In this document: one piece after another, positions 28,155 through 36,247 of the stretch
Layout of the letters: each line of letters starts with the position of its first letter
Numbering within the stretch: the first letter of the stretch is position 1
Assembly (NCBI RefSeq): GCF_900105615.1
Contig: NZ_LT630003.1
Location: forward strand, 1,922,001 to 1,986,000
Origin: Lacrimispora sphenoides JCM 1415
GTDB lineage: Bacteria; Bacillota; Clostridia; Lachnospirales; Lachnospiraceae
Length of the DNA: 64,000 nt
Direction of reading: 5' to 3'
Notes under the pieces: generated by a model
Told to the model about the DNA's origin: nothing
Seen by the model: the letters and a program-made list of their open reading frames with translations, nothing else
The model's database searches: none
Made by a program: the position numbers and the translations under genes

Positions 28155-28760
28155 TTACGGATTCCCAGGATACTCTATAATATAATACTCATAGGCATTT
28201 ACAACCTTTGTGCAGCCATACTGGTCTTCCCTCTTAAAGCTCTTTCCATAATTGGCATGGACATGTCCATGAAGAAAATATTTGGGAGAATACTTGTCCA
28301 TCAGTGCCTTAAAACAGGTAAATCCCTGATGAGGCAGGTCCGGTAAGTCGTTGAGTTCAAATGCCGGAGCATGGGTGACAAGAATATCAAAACCTTTGTT
28401 CTTCTTAAGCTTCCACCACATCTTTTTGATTCTCCGCTCCATTCCCCGTTCCGTATACTGGTTCGGCGAGCCTGGAATGTACTGCATGGAACCGCCCAGC
28501 CCCATAATCCGGATTCCCTTATAGGTTATGATATCATCTTCAATGCAGGTACAGCCTTCAGGTGGACAGTCCTCATACCTGCAATCGTGGTTACCCCGGA
28601 CATAATAGACCGGGGCATGGGAAAAAGTTGCAAAAAACGTTAGATAATTCGCTCGTAAATCTCCGCAGGAAATAATTAAATCAATGTCCTGCAATTTTTC
28701 CGGTGAATAGTATTCATAAAGTGATTTTGACTCATGGTCAGACAGTACCAGGATCTTCAC
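28155..28760 (-). CDS. Metallophosphoesterase (YfcE-like)
   Basis: Calcineurin-type phosphoesterase of 201 residues with motifs LVLSDHES (first metal ligands), SCGDLR, YVRGNHDC, VTHAPAF and FLHGHVHANYG. The start is a GTG at 28760 with GGAGGAA upstream; the longer frame reaching 28868 is only the other reading frame of the neighbour. It overlaps the BMP-fusion gene by 23 bp, which indicates translational coupling. The substrate is unknown; a phosphodiester or nucleotide would fit the BMP partner but is speculative. Confidence 0.85.
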   Translation of the reverse strand: MKILVLSDHESKSLYEYYSPEKLQDIDLIISCGDLRANYLTFFATFSHAPVYYVRGNHDCRYEDCPPEGCTCIEDDIITYKGIRIMGLGGSMQYIPGSPNQYTERGMERRIKKMWWKLKKNKGFDILVTHAPAFELNDLPDLPHQGFTCFKALMDKYSPKYFLHGHVHANYGKSFKREDQYGCTKVVNAYEYYIIEYPGNP

Positions 28761-30720
28761 GCTGTTCCTCCATATCCATGTTCTCGTATATTGTCTGTCC
28801 CTGGAGACGTACCAGAGACCGAGCCTCTTCCGTAAGCTCATCAAATTCCGGAATCTGTCCCACCACATTTTCTGTCAGCCAGTTCATGGTGGTTATTTCT
28901 TCCGGAGTAAGATTTTCGTTTTCCCCGCACTGGATTTGTCCGTCCTGAGAATAAATGATTCCTTCAAAAGGCTGAAAGCTTCCAGCCCGTATGGAATTCC
29001 TCAAAAATGTAATCAGCCGGCTGGTTCCGTGAGGCAGATTATGAGAGCAAATGACATCAATCACATCTGCCGACATCCCCCACCAGTAATTGATGGCCTG
29101 TTTCCCCTTCATTTCCTTCCTGCCGAAATCCCCATGGCATATGATATTAACAATTCTTTCGTAAAACTTTCCCCAATGCCAGATGGGAGTCGCCAGATTT
29201 TTCAGGCTTCCATCTGGATGCTTCTGGTAAAGCCCGTATTCTCTGGTGGGCGTCTGAGGAGTTATCATGTCATCACCTGAAATAAAGGCAACTTTCTCTT
29301 TTTCCAACTCCACATGAGCATCCCGGTCCTTTACCCTTGACCATTCTAAGTACACCTTGGCATAAGGATTGATCATCCTGGCTCCCAGGGCAAAGGCATT
29401 GATATTGGCAATGGTGCCGTAGATCGGATAATCAGCAATATATCCGATCTTCTCAGCCTGGGACATGGAAGCTGCCAAGGCCCCCATAAGGAATTTCGAT
29501 TCATACATTCTTCCATAATAGGTGCAGATGGATGAATAAGACATATTAACGGAACAGTTGAACACCTTTACTTCCGGATGATCGATTGCAGCTTTCACAC
29601 TTAAATTGATCATCTGGGAGGCCGTAGTAAATATTACATTGCACCTGGCTCCAATGGCCAGTTCAATGGCATTAGCAATCTCCGGCTCAGAATCTGCGTT
29701 AAAAAATGCAATCGTTTGTATGGCTCCGTTAAAAGCCTGTTCTAAGTACATTCTGCCCAGCTCATGTCCATAAGTCCAGCTGGAAGTTTCTGCTGTTTTC
29801 GCATGGATAAATGCAATTTTTAACATTTCCGGTTCAATGGACTGGAACGGGCGCAGCCAATTAATAAGTTTAAGAGGACTATTATCCGATGATTCCTCTA
29901 TTTCTTCCGGCTGTTCAACCAAAGTGATCTTATTGCCTCTAGAGGCCAGGAGTAGTTCATCCTTAATTCTGATCAAATCCTTTTTTATCTGCCCCTCAAT
30001 CCGGTCTTTTACGATTCGGTATCCGAACAGTTCGACGTAAACAAGAAACGCGTCCGAACATGTCATATCGTAATCATCGCCGCCAAATGCATGGAATGCT
30101 TTGGAAAAACGGTCATAAGCGGATTTGAAGATGATCCTGTCATCCTCGCTCCAAGGCTCTCCCGGATTCTTATTCATGGCCTTTATCAGCTTGTCGTAGC
30201 TTCCTTCCTTGCTGAACCAGACATCGCAGTTAAAGGAAACCTGGTAAAAATCCAGGAATTCATAATAAAGCCTGTTATCTAAATCATCAGTCCTCTTTGG
30301 AATCAGGCGGGTGACAGAGGAAGAGATGCTGAAAGCACCTACATATTTTAAGACACTGACCCTTTTATTGCCTTCCTGAACGTAATACTGGTTCATAAAT
30401 TCAAAGACTTCGATGGGATCATGAATCCCCTCTTCAATCTGATGGTCATATAAATATGCCCATTTCGCCCCAAATTCCGATTTCTCCGACAATAGAGGCA
30501 TGAAATTACTGGCAAAGGCGCTGGTGCGTCCCTCCGTTTTCGTGCCTACCACCTTTTCAAGGGGAATATCCATGATTCCCAAGTTCACTTCTGAAACAAT
30601 ATCCGTATAGGACAGGATCTGATCCAAGACCGGCAGATACGGATATTCTCCTTTTGATACGGAAGCCTGATATTGCCTGCGGCCCCGCTTTAACGCCCCT
30701 ACGTAATCATATAATGCCAT
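28738..30720 (-). CDS. ParB-like domain fused to a BMP (PnrA/Med-type) domain, no signal peptide
   Basis: A 660-residue protein. Residues 48-130 resemble a ParB/sulfiredoxin-type domain: IPLEKVVGT, then GIHDPIEVFE and YYVQEGNKRVSVLK. A helical middle part follows. From about residue 300 the protein matches the BMP family of nucleoside-binding proteins (MLKIAFIHAKTAETSSWTYG, then FFNADSEPEIANAIE and VFNCSVNMSYSS). Canonical BMP proteins are exported lipoproteins, but here the N-terminus MALYDYVGALKRGRRQYQAS has neither signal sequence nor lipobox, so it should be cytoplasmic. No ABC permease is nearby. The ATG at 30720 has GGAGGG upstream. A cytoplasmic sensor of nucleosides is an inference. 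Confidence 0.75.
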   Translation of the reverse strand: MALYDYVGALKRGRRQYQASVSKGEYPYLPVLDQILSYTDIVSEVNLGIMDIPLEKVVGTKTEGRTSAFASNFMPLLSEKSEFGAKWAYLYDHQIEEGIHDPIEVFEFMNQYYVQEGNKRVSVLKYVGAFSISSSVTRLIPKRTDDLDNRLYYEFLDFYQVSFNCDVWFSKEGSYDKLIKAMNKNPGEPWSEDDRIIFKSAYDRFSKAFHAFGGDDYDMTCSDAFLVYVELFGYRIVKDRIEGQIKKDLIRIKDELLLASRGNKITLVEQPEEIEESSDNSPLKLINWLRPFQSIEPEMLKIAFIHAKTAETSSWTYGHELGRMYLEQAFNGAIQTIAFFNADSEPEIANAIELAIGARCNVIFTTASQMINLSVKAAIDHPEVKVFNCSVNMSYSSICTYYGRMYESKFLMGALAASMSQAEKIGYIADYPIYGTIANINAFALGARMINPYAKVYLEWSRVKDRDAHVELEKEKVAFISGDDMITPQTPTREYGLYQKHPDGSLKNLATPIWHWGKFYERIVNIICHGDFGRKEMKGKQAINYWWGMSADVIDVICSHNLPHGTSRLITFLRNSIRAGSFQPFEGIIYSQDGQIQCGENENLTPEEITTMNWLTENVVGQIPEFDELTEEARSLVRLQGQTIYENMDMEEQREDPGTV

Positions 30721-30806
30721 CCGTTTTCCCTCCAACATTTTCTAAGGTTATTTTAGCATTAAAACAGCTTTCTGTACAGATTATTCAGGAGGCTTAAAGC
30801 GGCACT

Positions 30807-31274
30807 CTATGAAAGATTTCTCACCTTAAAGTCTCTTTCCAGTTCTCTTTTCTGATCCTTTTTCGCAATGTCATCTCTCTTATCGTATAGCTTTTTACCT
30901 CTGGCAAGGCCGATTTCCACCTTCACCAGGCTTCCTTTAAAATATACCTGCAACGGGACCAGGGTATAGCCCTTCTGGGCAATCTTTGCATCCAGCTTTC
31001 CGATCTCAGTCCTGTGAAGCAGCAGCTTTCTGACCCTCAGCGGATCCTTGTTAAAGATATTCCCTTTTTCATACGGACTGATGTTCATGCCGCAGACATA
31101 AACCTCTCCTTTATCAATTCTCACAAAGGATTCCTTGATGCTGCATTTGCCCATGCGGATGGATTTTACTTCTGTTCCGGCAAGTTCAATGCCTGCCTCG
31201 TATTTTTCATCAATAAAATAATCGTGATATGCCTTTTTGTTATTGGCAATTAATTTGAAACTCTCTTTCCCCAT
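30807..31274 (-). CDS. smpB: SsrA-binding protein
   Basis: Partner of tmRNA in trans-translation. The OB-fold sequence ([19 protein letters not shown], then [18 protein letters not shown]) and the basic C-terminal tail ([15 protein letters not shown]) are diagnostic. The length of 155 residues is normal. It lies 14 bp downstream of rnr, in the conserved Firmicutes order secG-rnr-smpB. The tmRNA gene itself is not seen in this window. Confidence 0.97.
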   Translation of the reverse strand: MGKESFKLIANNKKAYHDYFIDEKYEAGIELAGTEVKSIRMGKCSIKESFVRIDKGEVYVCGMNISPYEKGNIFNKDPLRVRKLLLHRTEIGKLDAKIAQKGYTLVPLQVYFKGSLVKVEIGLARGKKLYDKRDDIAKKDQKRELERDFKVRNLS

Positions 31275-31288
31275 TTTCGTTCCTCCTG

Positions 31289-33430
31289 TTATTCCTCTTC
31301 TAAACTCTTCGCCGGAATAAAGTCGATGGTACGCAAAAGCTTATCCGTACCCAATACCATGACCCTGATAGGCTGACCTAATTTAAAGGTTTTCCTTGTC
31401 ATTTCACCTACCAGCTCATAATGTTCTTCATCAAAATGATAATAATCATCCTGGAGCTGATTCACATGAATCAAACCTTCCACGGTGTTGGAAAGTTCTA
31501 CATAAAGCCCCCAGTTTGTCACACCGGAAATCACTCCGTCAAACTCTTCCCCAATGTGTTTTGACATATACTCACACTTTTTAAGCTTAATGGTCTCCCG
31601 CTCTGCTTCATCGGCTCTCCGCTCCATGGCAGAAGACTGTACGGCTACCTGCTGAAGGATTTTATCATAATGGCTGATTCTCTTCCCGGCTAAGCCTGAC
31701 CTTAAGTTCTCCTTAATAATACGATGGATCTGCAAGTCCGGATACCTTCTGATCGGGGAGGTAAAGTGGGTGTAATATTTAGCTGCCAGGCCAAAATGCC
31801 CGGTATTTGACACCGTATATTTAGCCTGCTTCATAGAACGCAGGGCCAGACGGCTGATCAGGGCTTCCTCTGGCGTATCCTCCGCATTGGCAAGCAGCTT
31901 TTGGACTTCCTTCGGGTAAACCTCACCATTGTGAAAACGGATGGAATATCCGAAATTATTAATCAGAGTTGCAAGACTCTTCATCTTTTCCGGGTCCGGG
32001 TTGTCATGAGTCCGGTAAAGGAAGGGAATCTCCTGCCAGAAATAATCCTCTGCAACCGTCTCATTTGCCATCAGCATAAAGTCTTCTATGATTTTAGTTG
32101 CTGCATTCCTCTCATAGGGCTTGATTTCCAAAGGCTTTCCCCGTTCATCAAGAATCACCTTTGTTTCCGGGAAATCAAAATCAATGGAGCCTCTCTTTTT
32201 TCTCTTTTCCCGCAGAATATCAGCCAGTTCCTTCATCTGATCAAACATGGAAATAAAGGCTTCGTATTCCTTCATAACCGCCTCATCCCGGTCCGTGATA
32301 ATGGCGTTGACTGCCGTATAGGTCATTCTCCGGTCCACGTTTATGACGGTTTCTGCTATCCTGTGTCCCATTACATTGCCGTTTTCATCAATGTCCATCA
32401 TGCAGCTTAAGGCCAGCCGGTCTTCTCCATGATTTAGGGAACAAATTCCATTTGACAGCTTATGGGGAAGCATGGGAATTACCCGGTCCACAAGATAAAC
32501 GCTGGTTCCCCTTCTTAATGCTTCCTCATCCAATGGACTGTTTTCCGTTACATAATTCGTAACATCAGCGATGTGAACGCCTAAGGTATAGACACCATCT
32601 TTTTTTGATAAAGTAATTGCATCGTCAAGATCCTTTGCGTCTTCACCATCAATGGTAACTGTCTGTAAATTTCTTAAATCCAGACGGCCCTGCATATCTT
32701 TACCGGTTACTTCATCAGTTACTGCTTCCACCTGCTTCATTACGCTGTCCGGGAATTCCTCCGGAAGTCCGTATGCTCTAACAATCGAAAGAATATCCGT
32801 ACCAGGGTCATTGACATGGCCAATTATTTCCGTTATCATTCCTTCCGGTTTCCGTTCCGGCCCGCCGAAATCCGTAACCCTAACCACCACCTTGTGACCG
32901 GTCACGGCTCCCATGTCCTTGCCCTGAGGAATGAACACATCCTTTGAAATTTTCTGGTTGTCCGGAATAACGAAACCAAAACTCTTATTTTTCTGATAGA
33001 ACCCTATGATCTGCTCATTTGCATGGACCAGCACCTTGATTACATGGCCCTCAGCTCTTTTTCCGTTTCCTGGCTTTGATTCGGCAGATATCAGTACGGT
33101 GTCACCGTGAAGTGCTCCGCCTGTCTTGTCTTCCGGTATAAAAATATCCTGATCCAGCCCTTCTACCGCTACAAACCCAAAGCCCTTGGAGTGTCCGGAA
33201 AACACTCCGGCAATGGAGCCGATATCCGGCTTTCCATATTTTCCTTTTTGTGATATACCAATCTTTCCTTCTGCCATAAGAGTATCCAGTACTTCTTTTA
33301 AATCTTCCCTCTGATCCTTTGGAATATCAAAGAGAATGGCTAACTCTTTTAATTTCATAGGTGCATAGGCAGGATCATTTATCAGCTGGAGAAGCATGGC
33401 TTTTCTTTGCGTTAACTGTTCTTCTGTCAT
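31289..33430 (-). CDS. rnr: Ribonuclease R
   Basis: A 713-residue 3'-5' exoribonuclease of the RNB family. An N-terminal winged-helix region is followed by two cold-shock domains ([11 protein letters not shown] and [11 protein letters not shown]), the RNB catalytic core with its acidic cluster ([14 protein letters not shown] near residue 262) and a C-terminal S1 domain ([17 protein letters not shown]). Start ATG has AGAGGAAG upstream. Repeat copy C lies 45 bp upstream of the start codon, within the likely leader. Confidence 0.96.
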   Translation of the reverse strand: MTEEQLTQRKAMLLQLINDPAYAPMKLKELAILFDIPKDQREDLKEVLDTLMAEGKIGISQKGKYGKPDIGSIAGVFSGHSKGFGFVAVEGLDQDIFIPEDKTGGALHGDTVLISAESKPGNGKRAEGHVIKVLVHANEQIIGFYQKNKSFGFVIPDNQKISKDVFIPQGKDMGAVTGHKVVVRVTDFGGPERKPEGMITEIIGHVNDPGTDILSIVRAYGLPEEFPDSVMKQVEAVTDEVTGKDMQGRLDLRNLQTVTIDGEDAKDLDDAITLSKKDGVYTLGVHIADVTNYVTENSPLDEEALRRGTSVYLVDRVIPMLPHKLSNGICSLNHGEDRLALSCMMDIDENGNVMGHRIAETVINVDRRMTYTAVNAIITDRDEAVMKEYEAFISMFDQMKELADILREKRKKRGSIDFDFPETKVILDERGKPLEIKPYERNAATKIIEDFMLMANETVAEDYFWQEIPFLYRTHDNPDPEKMKSLATLINNFGYSIRFHNGEVYPKEVQKLLANAEDTPEEALISRLALRSMKQAKYTVSNTGHFGLAAKYYTHFTSPIRRYPDLQIHRIIKENLRSGLAGKRISHYDKILQQVAVQSSAMERRADEAERETIKLKKCEYMSKHIGEEFDGVISGVTNWGLYVELSNTVEGLIHVNQLQDDYYHFDEEHYELVGEMTRKTFKLGQPIRVMVLGTDKLLRTIDFIPAKSLEEE

Positions 33431-33474
33431 TGTCTTCCTCTCTTAATTATCATTTTTATCTATTTCAATTTTTT

Positions 33475-33582
33475 CTATATTATCGGAAGGAAGAAACACT
33501 TCCGGTAATCGGATGGACGGGCTGAAAAACAGCCCTTTTATCGAAACTTGCTTTACAAGCTACGATAAGCCATAATATATTA
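33475..33582. repeat. Three-hairpin intergenic element, copy C
   Basis: Plus-strand order: CTATATTA at 33475-33482, hairpin 1 (TTATCGGAAG pairing with CTTCCGGTAA), linker TCGGATGGAC, hairpin 2 (GGGCT...AGCCC) followed by TTTTAT, hairpin 3 (TTATCG...CTTG pairing with CAAG...CGATAA), then AATATATTA. Hairpins 1 and 3 differ in sequence from copies A and B but keep their pairing. It lies between secG and rnr, both on the minus strand. Confidence 0.8.
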
Positions 33583-33626
33583 TCTGCACTTTACCAATAG
33601 GTATTACGAAACTTCCCCATAATGCG

Positions 33627-33664
33627 AAAAAAACACCCTTGTTGCCATATCACAAGAGTGTTTA
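33627..33664 (-). terminator. Terminator after secG
   Basis: AAACAC(T/C)CTTGT stem with a run of seven T on the minus strand (GTGTTTTTTTCG). It implies that secG is transcribed separately from rnr. Confidence 0.8.
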
Positions 33665-33668
33665 ATCT

Positions 33669-33902
33669 TTACAGTATATTCAGATTCAGTACCAGCGCCA
33701 GAATGAAAAACAGGACTGCACCGTATTTTGTGAATTTCTCCAGTTTTCCTTCCATGGAACGGCCTTTATTTCTGCCCCAGTAGGTATCAGCCATACCGCC
33801 GATAGAACCAAGGCCCTGACTCTTTCCTTCCTGTAAAAGGATTATTGCTGATAAAGCAACACATATGATAACAAATATGATTGATAAAATAATCCTGATC
33901 AC
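33669..33902 (-). CDS. secG: Preprotein translocase subunit SecG
   Basis: Small membrane protein of the SecYEG channel. It has two hydrophobic helices (residues 2-20 and the C-terminal FFILALVLNLNIL) joined by the family loop with LLQEGKSQGLGSIGG. The frame opens at a GTG at 33911 that overlaps the Shine-Dalgarno; a GTG at 33902 lies eight bases after AGGAGG and gives a natural N-terminus MIRIILSI, 77 residues. Located upstream of rnr-smpB as in most Firmicutes. Confidence 0.94.
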   Translation of the reverse strand: MIRIILSIIFVIICVALSAIILLQEGKSQGLGSIGGMADTYWGRNKGRSMEGKLEKFTKYGAVLFFILALVLNLNIL

Positions 33903-33933
33903 GTTTCCCACCTCCTATAGTCAAACAAAGGAT

Positions 33934-33962
33934 ATCATACCATAATTTTTCTGAAAATACAA
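33934..33962 (-). promoter_or_regulatory. Promoter of secG
   Basis: Minus-strand TTGTAT (33962-33957) and TATGAT (33939-33934) with 17-bp spacing. Confidence 0.6.
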
Positions 33963-34091
33963 TATATTTTTATATTTTTATATTCTATAGTTGATACGCC
34001 CTTTGGTAACAATCATGTTTCATCAAGAAGCCCTCTCTGTTTTTTTAGCTTATTATATATAGAAGCTTCATTCTCAAAGCTGCAATGGCTC

Positions 34092-34757
34092 TTGCAGCGC
34101 CACCATTTACAGAAACATGCAGAACATGGTCCCATGGCGGATCCGACCCGAGGGCAAGGCAGGGTTTTGGCAATGCTCAAAATGCAATCTGAAATCAGCA
34201 CAAAAGACCTGTCTTATCTGCTGGGCATTCGGATACAATCTCTTAACGAGCTTCTTAACAAACTGGAGAAAGGCGGTTATATCACCCGCACCCCTTCGGA
34301 AGCTGACAGACGGGTCATGCTGGTACAGCTAACGGAAAAAGGAAAGAATGAGCAGCAGCCCCGCCCGGATTTTGTAGATATTTTCAGCTGTCTAAACGAG
34401 GAGGAACAAATAGTCTTCGGTGAGTATCTCGACCGCGTTGCTGCGGCACTTGAAGCACAGCTTGGGGATGATGAAGACGACGAAAGGCTTGAATGGATGC
34501 GCTCTGCCCGCGAAAGACTGGGTGATGAAAGGTTTGAAATGATGTTTATGCGCGGCGGCCGGCCTCCTTTTGACCGCAGAGAAGGCTTACATGGCTGTCC
34601 AGACAGAAGACCGAAAGGTGCGCACGGCGCCGGACATTTTGAACCGGGTCACAATGATCCAAGGTTCAACGGACACGGTTCCAATTGCTTTGGCAGACGT
34701 GGGGAAGGCAGGCATATGCCTCCGCATCCTGAAGCTCCTCACGATGACGATAAATAA
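34092..34757 (+). CDS. MarR family regulator, start unclear (possibly frameshifted at the 5' end)
   Basis: The winged-helix domain is clear: GPMADPTRGQGRVLAMLK, ISTKDLSYLLGI, SLNELLNKLEKGGYITRTPS and EADRRVMLVQLTEKGK, typical of a Lachnospiraceae MarR branch. The C-terminus is a His/Gly/Asp-rich tail. The first available start is a TTG at 34092 with no Shine-Dalgarno, and it cuts off the N-terminal helix. The frame stays open upstream, and family-like sequence (SKLQWLLQRHHLQKH) lies before the TTG, but no ATG, GTG or TTG is available there. An ATG at 34016 lies in another frame, joined if one T is added to the seven-T run at 34040-34046. It could be a pseudogene, a sequencing slip or a slippage-controlled gene. 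Confidence 0.7.
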   Translation: MQRHHLQKHAEHGPMADPTRGQGRVLAMLKMQSEISTKDLSYLLGIRIQSLNELLNKLEKGGYITRTPSEADRRVMLVQLTEKGKNEQQPRPDFVDIFSCLNEEEQIVFGEYLDRVAAALEAQLGDDEDDERLEWMRSARERLGDERFEMMFMRGGRPPFDRREGLHGCPDRRPKGAHGAGHFEPGHNDPRFNGHGSNCFGRRGEGRHMPPHPEAPHDDDK

Positions 34758-34811
34758 GCAACAATATCCTGCTAATAACAGCATTGGCGCTGTCTTGGCA
34801 ATTGGGGAGAG

Positions 34812-34850
34812 AAAAAAGGCAGCGACTGTAAAAACAACCGCTGCCTTTTT
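34812..34850. terminator. Bidirectional terminator between the MarR and enolase-like genes
   Basis: AAAAAAGGCAGCG pairs with CGCTGCCTTTTT; T-runs on both strands serve the two convergent genes. Confidence 0.8.
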
Positions 34851-34894
34851 CATGCAGTTCCAGACACTACTGCTCTTTCTATTCCTTTAGCCAG

Positions 34895-36097
34895 TCAAAA
34901 AGAATATTCCATGACTGCCCGTCCAAATTTTCTGTAAAAATCTTCAATGCGCAGAAGTTCATTGTATTTGGCGGTACATTCTCCTCTGCACGGTGCTCCG
35001 CTCTTCACATAATCAGCACCGACAGCTGCTGCCATATCCGCAAGGAAAGACTCTTCCGTATCCTTTCCATCACTGGCAATGATCACCTTATGTCCGGCTT
35101 TTCTTGCCTTCTCTACCATTTCCAATGCCCCGGTTACCGTCCCCGCCTGTTCCATACGGATGATCGTAGCATTCGCCGCAGCAAAATCATCGGACACCAA
35201 AAGCGTACGGTGTTCGAGGAGCTTCATCATTTGCTCTCTTCCCTCCATGTCTTCTTTCCAAAGTCCGTTTAGGACCGCACAGATGGGAAAGCCGTCTGCC
35301 AGCCTCAGATAATAGGCGAGCATATCCTTTTGCTCCCTGTTTATGGAGATTCCCCCCTTCCTGCTTTCCTTTGAAAAACAGTAAGTGCCATCTTCCTTTA
35401 CGTACAGACGGTCTGCATCAGCATTGATGGCTACCAGCACATCTGTCCCCGGCTTATATCCGGTAAGCTTAAAGGAATCCATTAAATAATGCAGTGCTTC
35501 TTCTGAGTTTTTCATATCCGGTTCAAAGCCGCCGCCAACTCCTGTGGAGGTGCTAAAGCCGCTTATGGATAAAAGCCTTTTTAATGTCTGGTAAATCTCT
35601 ACTCCCATGCGAAGTCCTTCCGAATAGGAATTTGCTCCCTGAGGCACAATCATGATCTCCTGGAAATCAAGACCTTTTTCCCCGCCTCCTCCGCTGATCA
35701 TGCTCATCATGGGAACCGGCATCACAGGAGCTGAGGTTCCTCCAAGATAACGGTAAAGCGGCAGATGAAGTCCTGCTCCTGCCGCCCTTGCAGCCGCCAT
35801 GGATATAGCAAGAACTCCCTGGTTCCCGTCTTCTTCTGCCCGGTTCTCCTCTGCCGCCTGGGAAAGCATCCGATCGATCCTTCCCTGGTCTGATGCATCC
35901 TCAAACAATATTGTTTCTGAAAGCCAGCCACCCACGAGTTCTGCCTGTTTCTCTGCTCTGCCGGTGTCTCCCAGGGAAACCGTCGCTCTTCCATGAGCGC
36001 CGTTTTCCAGGATCACTTCAGCCTCCACTCCGGGATACCCCCAGGAATCCCGGACAATCCTTCCTGTTATTTCTATAATATCAAGGCTGTTAAACAT
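34895..36097 (-). CDS. Enolase-like protein, catalytic residues lost
   Basis: A 400-residue protein that follows the enolase fold throughout: VEAEVILENG (near 25), PVPMMSMISGG (127-137), LDFQEIMIVPQGA (143-155), LLVSDDFAAAN (299-309), YVKSGAPCRGE and AKYNELLRIED (C-terminus). Compared with true enolases most active-site residues are changed. GDEGGFAP is GVGGGFEP (catalytic Glu lost), the metal Asp in AxDxAxS is Asn (residue 225), SIEDGL is AVLNGL (metal Glu lost), LVKVNQ is TIIRME (catalytic Lys lost), and the SHRSGE loop is ASDGKD. It therefore should not be a working enolase. The ATG has GGGAGG upstream. It is probably a paralogue with a structural or regulatory role; the true eno gene must be elsewhere. 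Confidence 0.85.
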   Translation of the reverse strand: MFNSLDIIEITGRIVRDSWGYPGVEAEVILENGAHGRATVSLGDTGRAEKQAELVGGWLSETILFEDASDQGRIDRMLSQAAEENRAEEDGNQGVLAISMAAARAAGAGLHLPLYRYLGGTSAPVMPVPMMSMISGGGGEKGLDFQEIMIVPQGANSYSEGLRMGVEIYQTLKRLLSISGFSTSTGVGGGFEPDMKNSEEALHYLMDSFKLTGYKPGTDVLVAINADADRLYVKEDGTYCFSKESRKGGISINREQKDMLAYYLRLADGFPICAVLNGLWKEDMEGREQMMKLLEHRTLLVSDDFAAANATIIRMEQAGTVTGALEMVEKARKAGHKVIIASDGKDTEESFLADMAAAVGADYVKSGAPCRGECTAKYNELLRIEDFYRKFGRAVMEYSF

Positions 36098-36174
36098 CTT
36101 TTTGCCTCCCTGTCCTTTCTTACATTCATAACGTAAGGATTGACGGAATTTACCACATCCATGCAGGTACAGAG

Positions 36175-36221
36175 AAAAAAGATGCCAGGAGATTTTTCTT
36201 TCATCCTGGCATCTTTCTTTG
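36175..36221 (-). terminator. Terminator of pheST
   Basis: GATGCCAGGA pairs with TCCTGGCATC; on the minus strand a TTTTTTCTCT run follows. It lies 27 bp after the pheT stop. Confidence 0.85.
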
Positions 36222-36247
36222 AAGATTTACTTGTAAAACGGCATTAT

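Noticed and set aside
30721..30806. tmRNA (ssrA) gene next to smpB
   Set aside because: The gaps around smpB are too short and show no tRNA-Ala-like ends.
34013..34201. Minus-strand 62-codon open frame
   Set aside because: It is antisense to the MarR winged-helix coding sequence, whose family motifs are clear.
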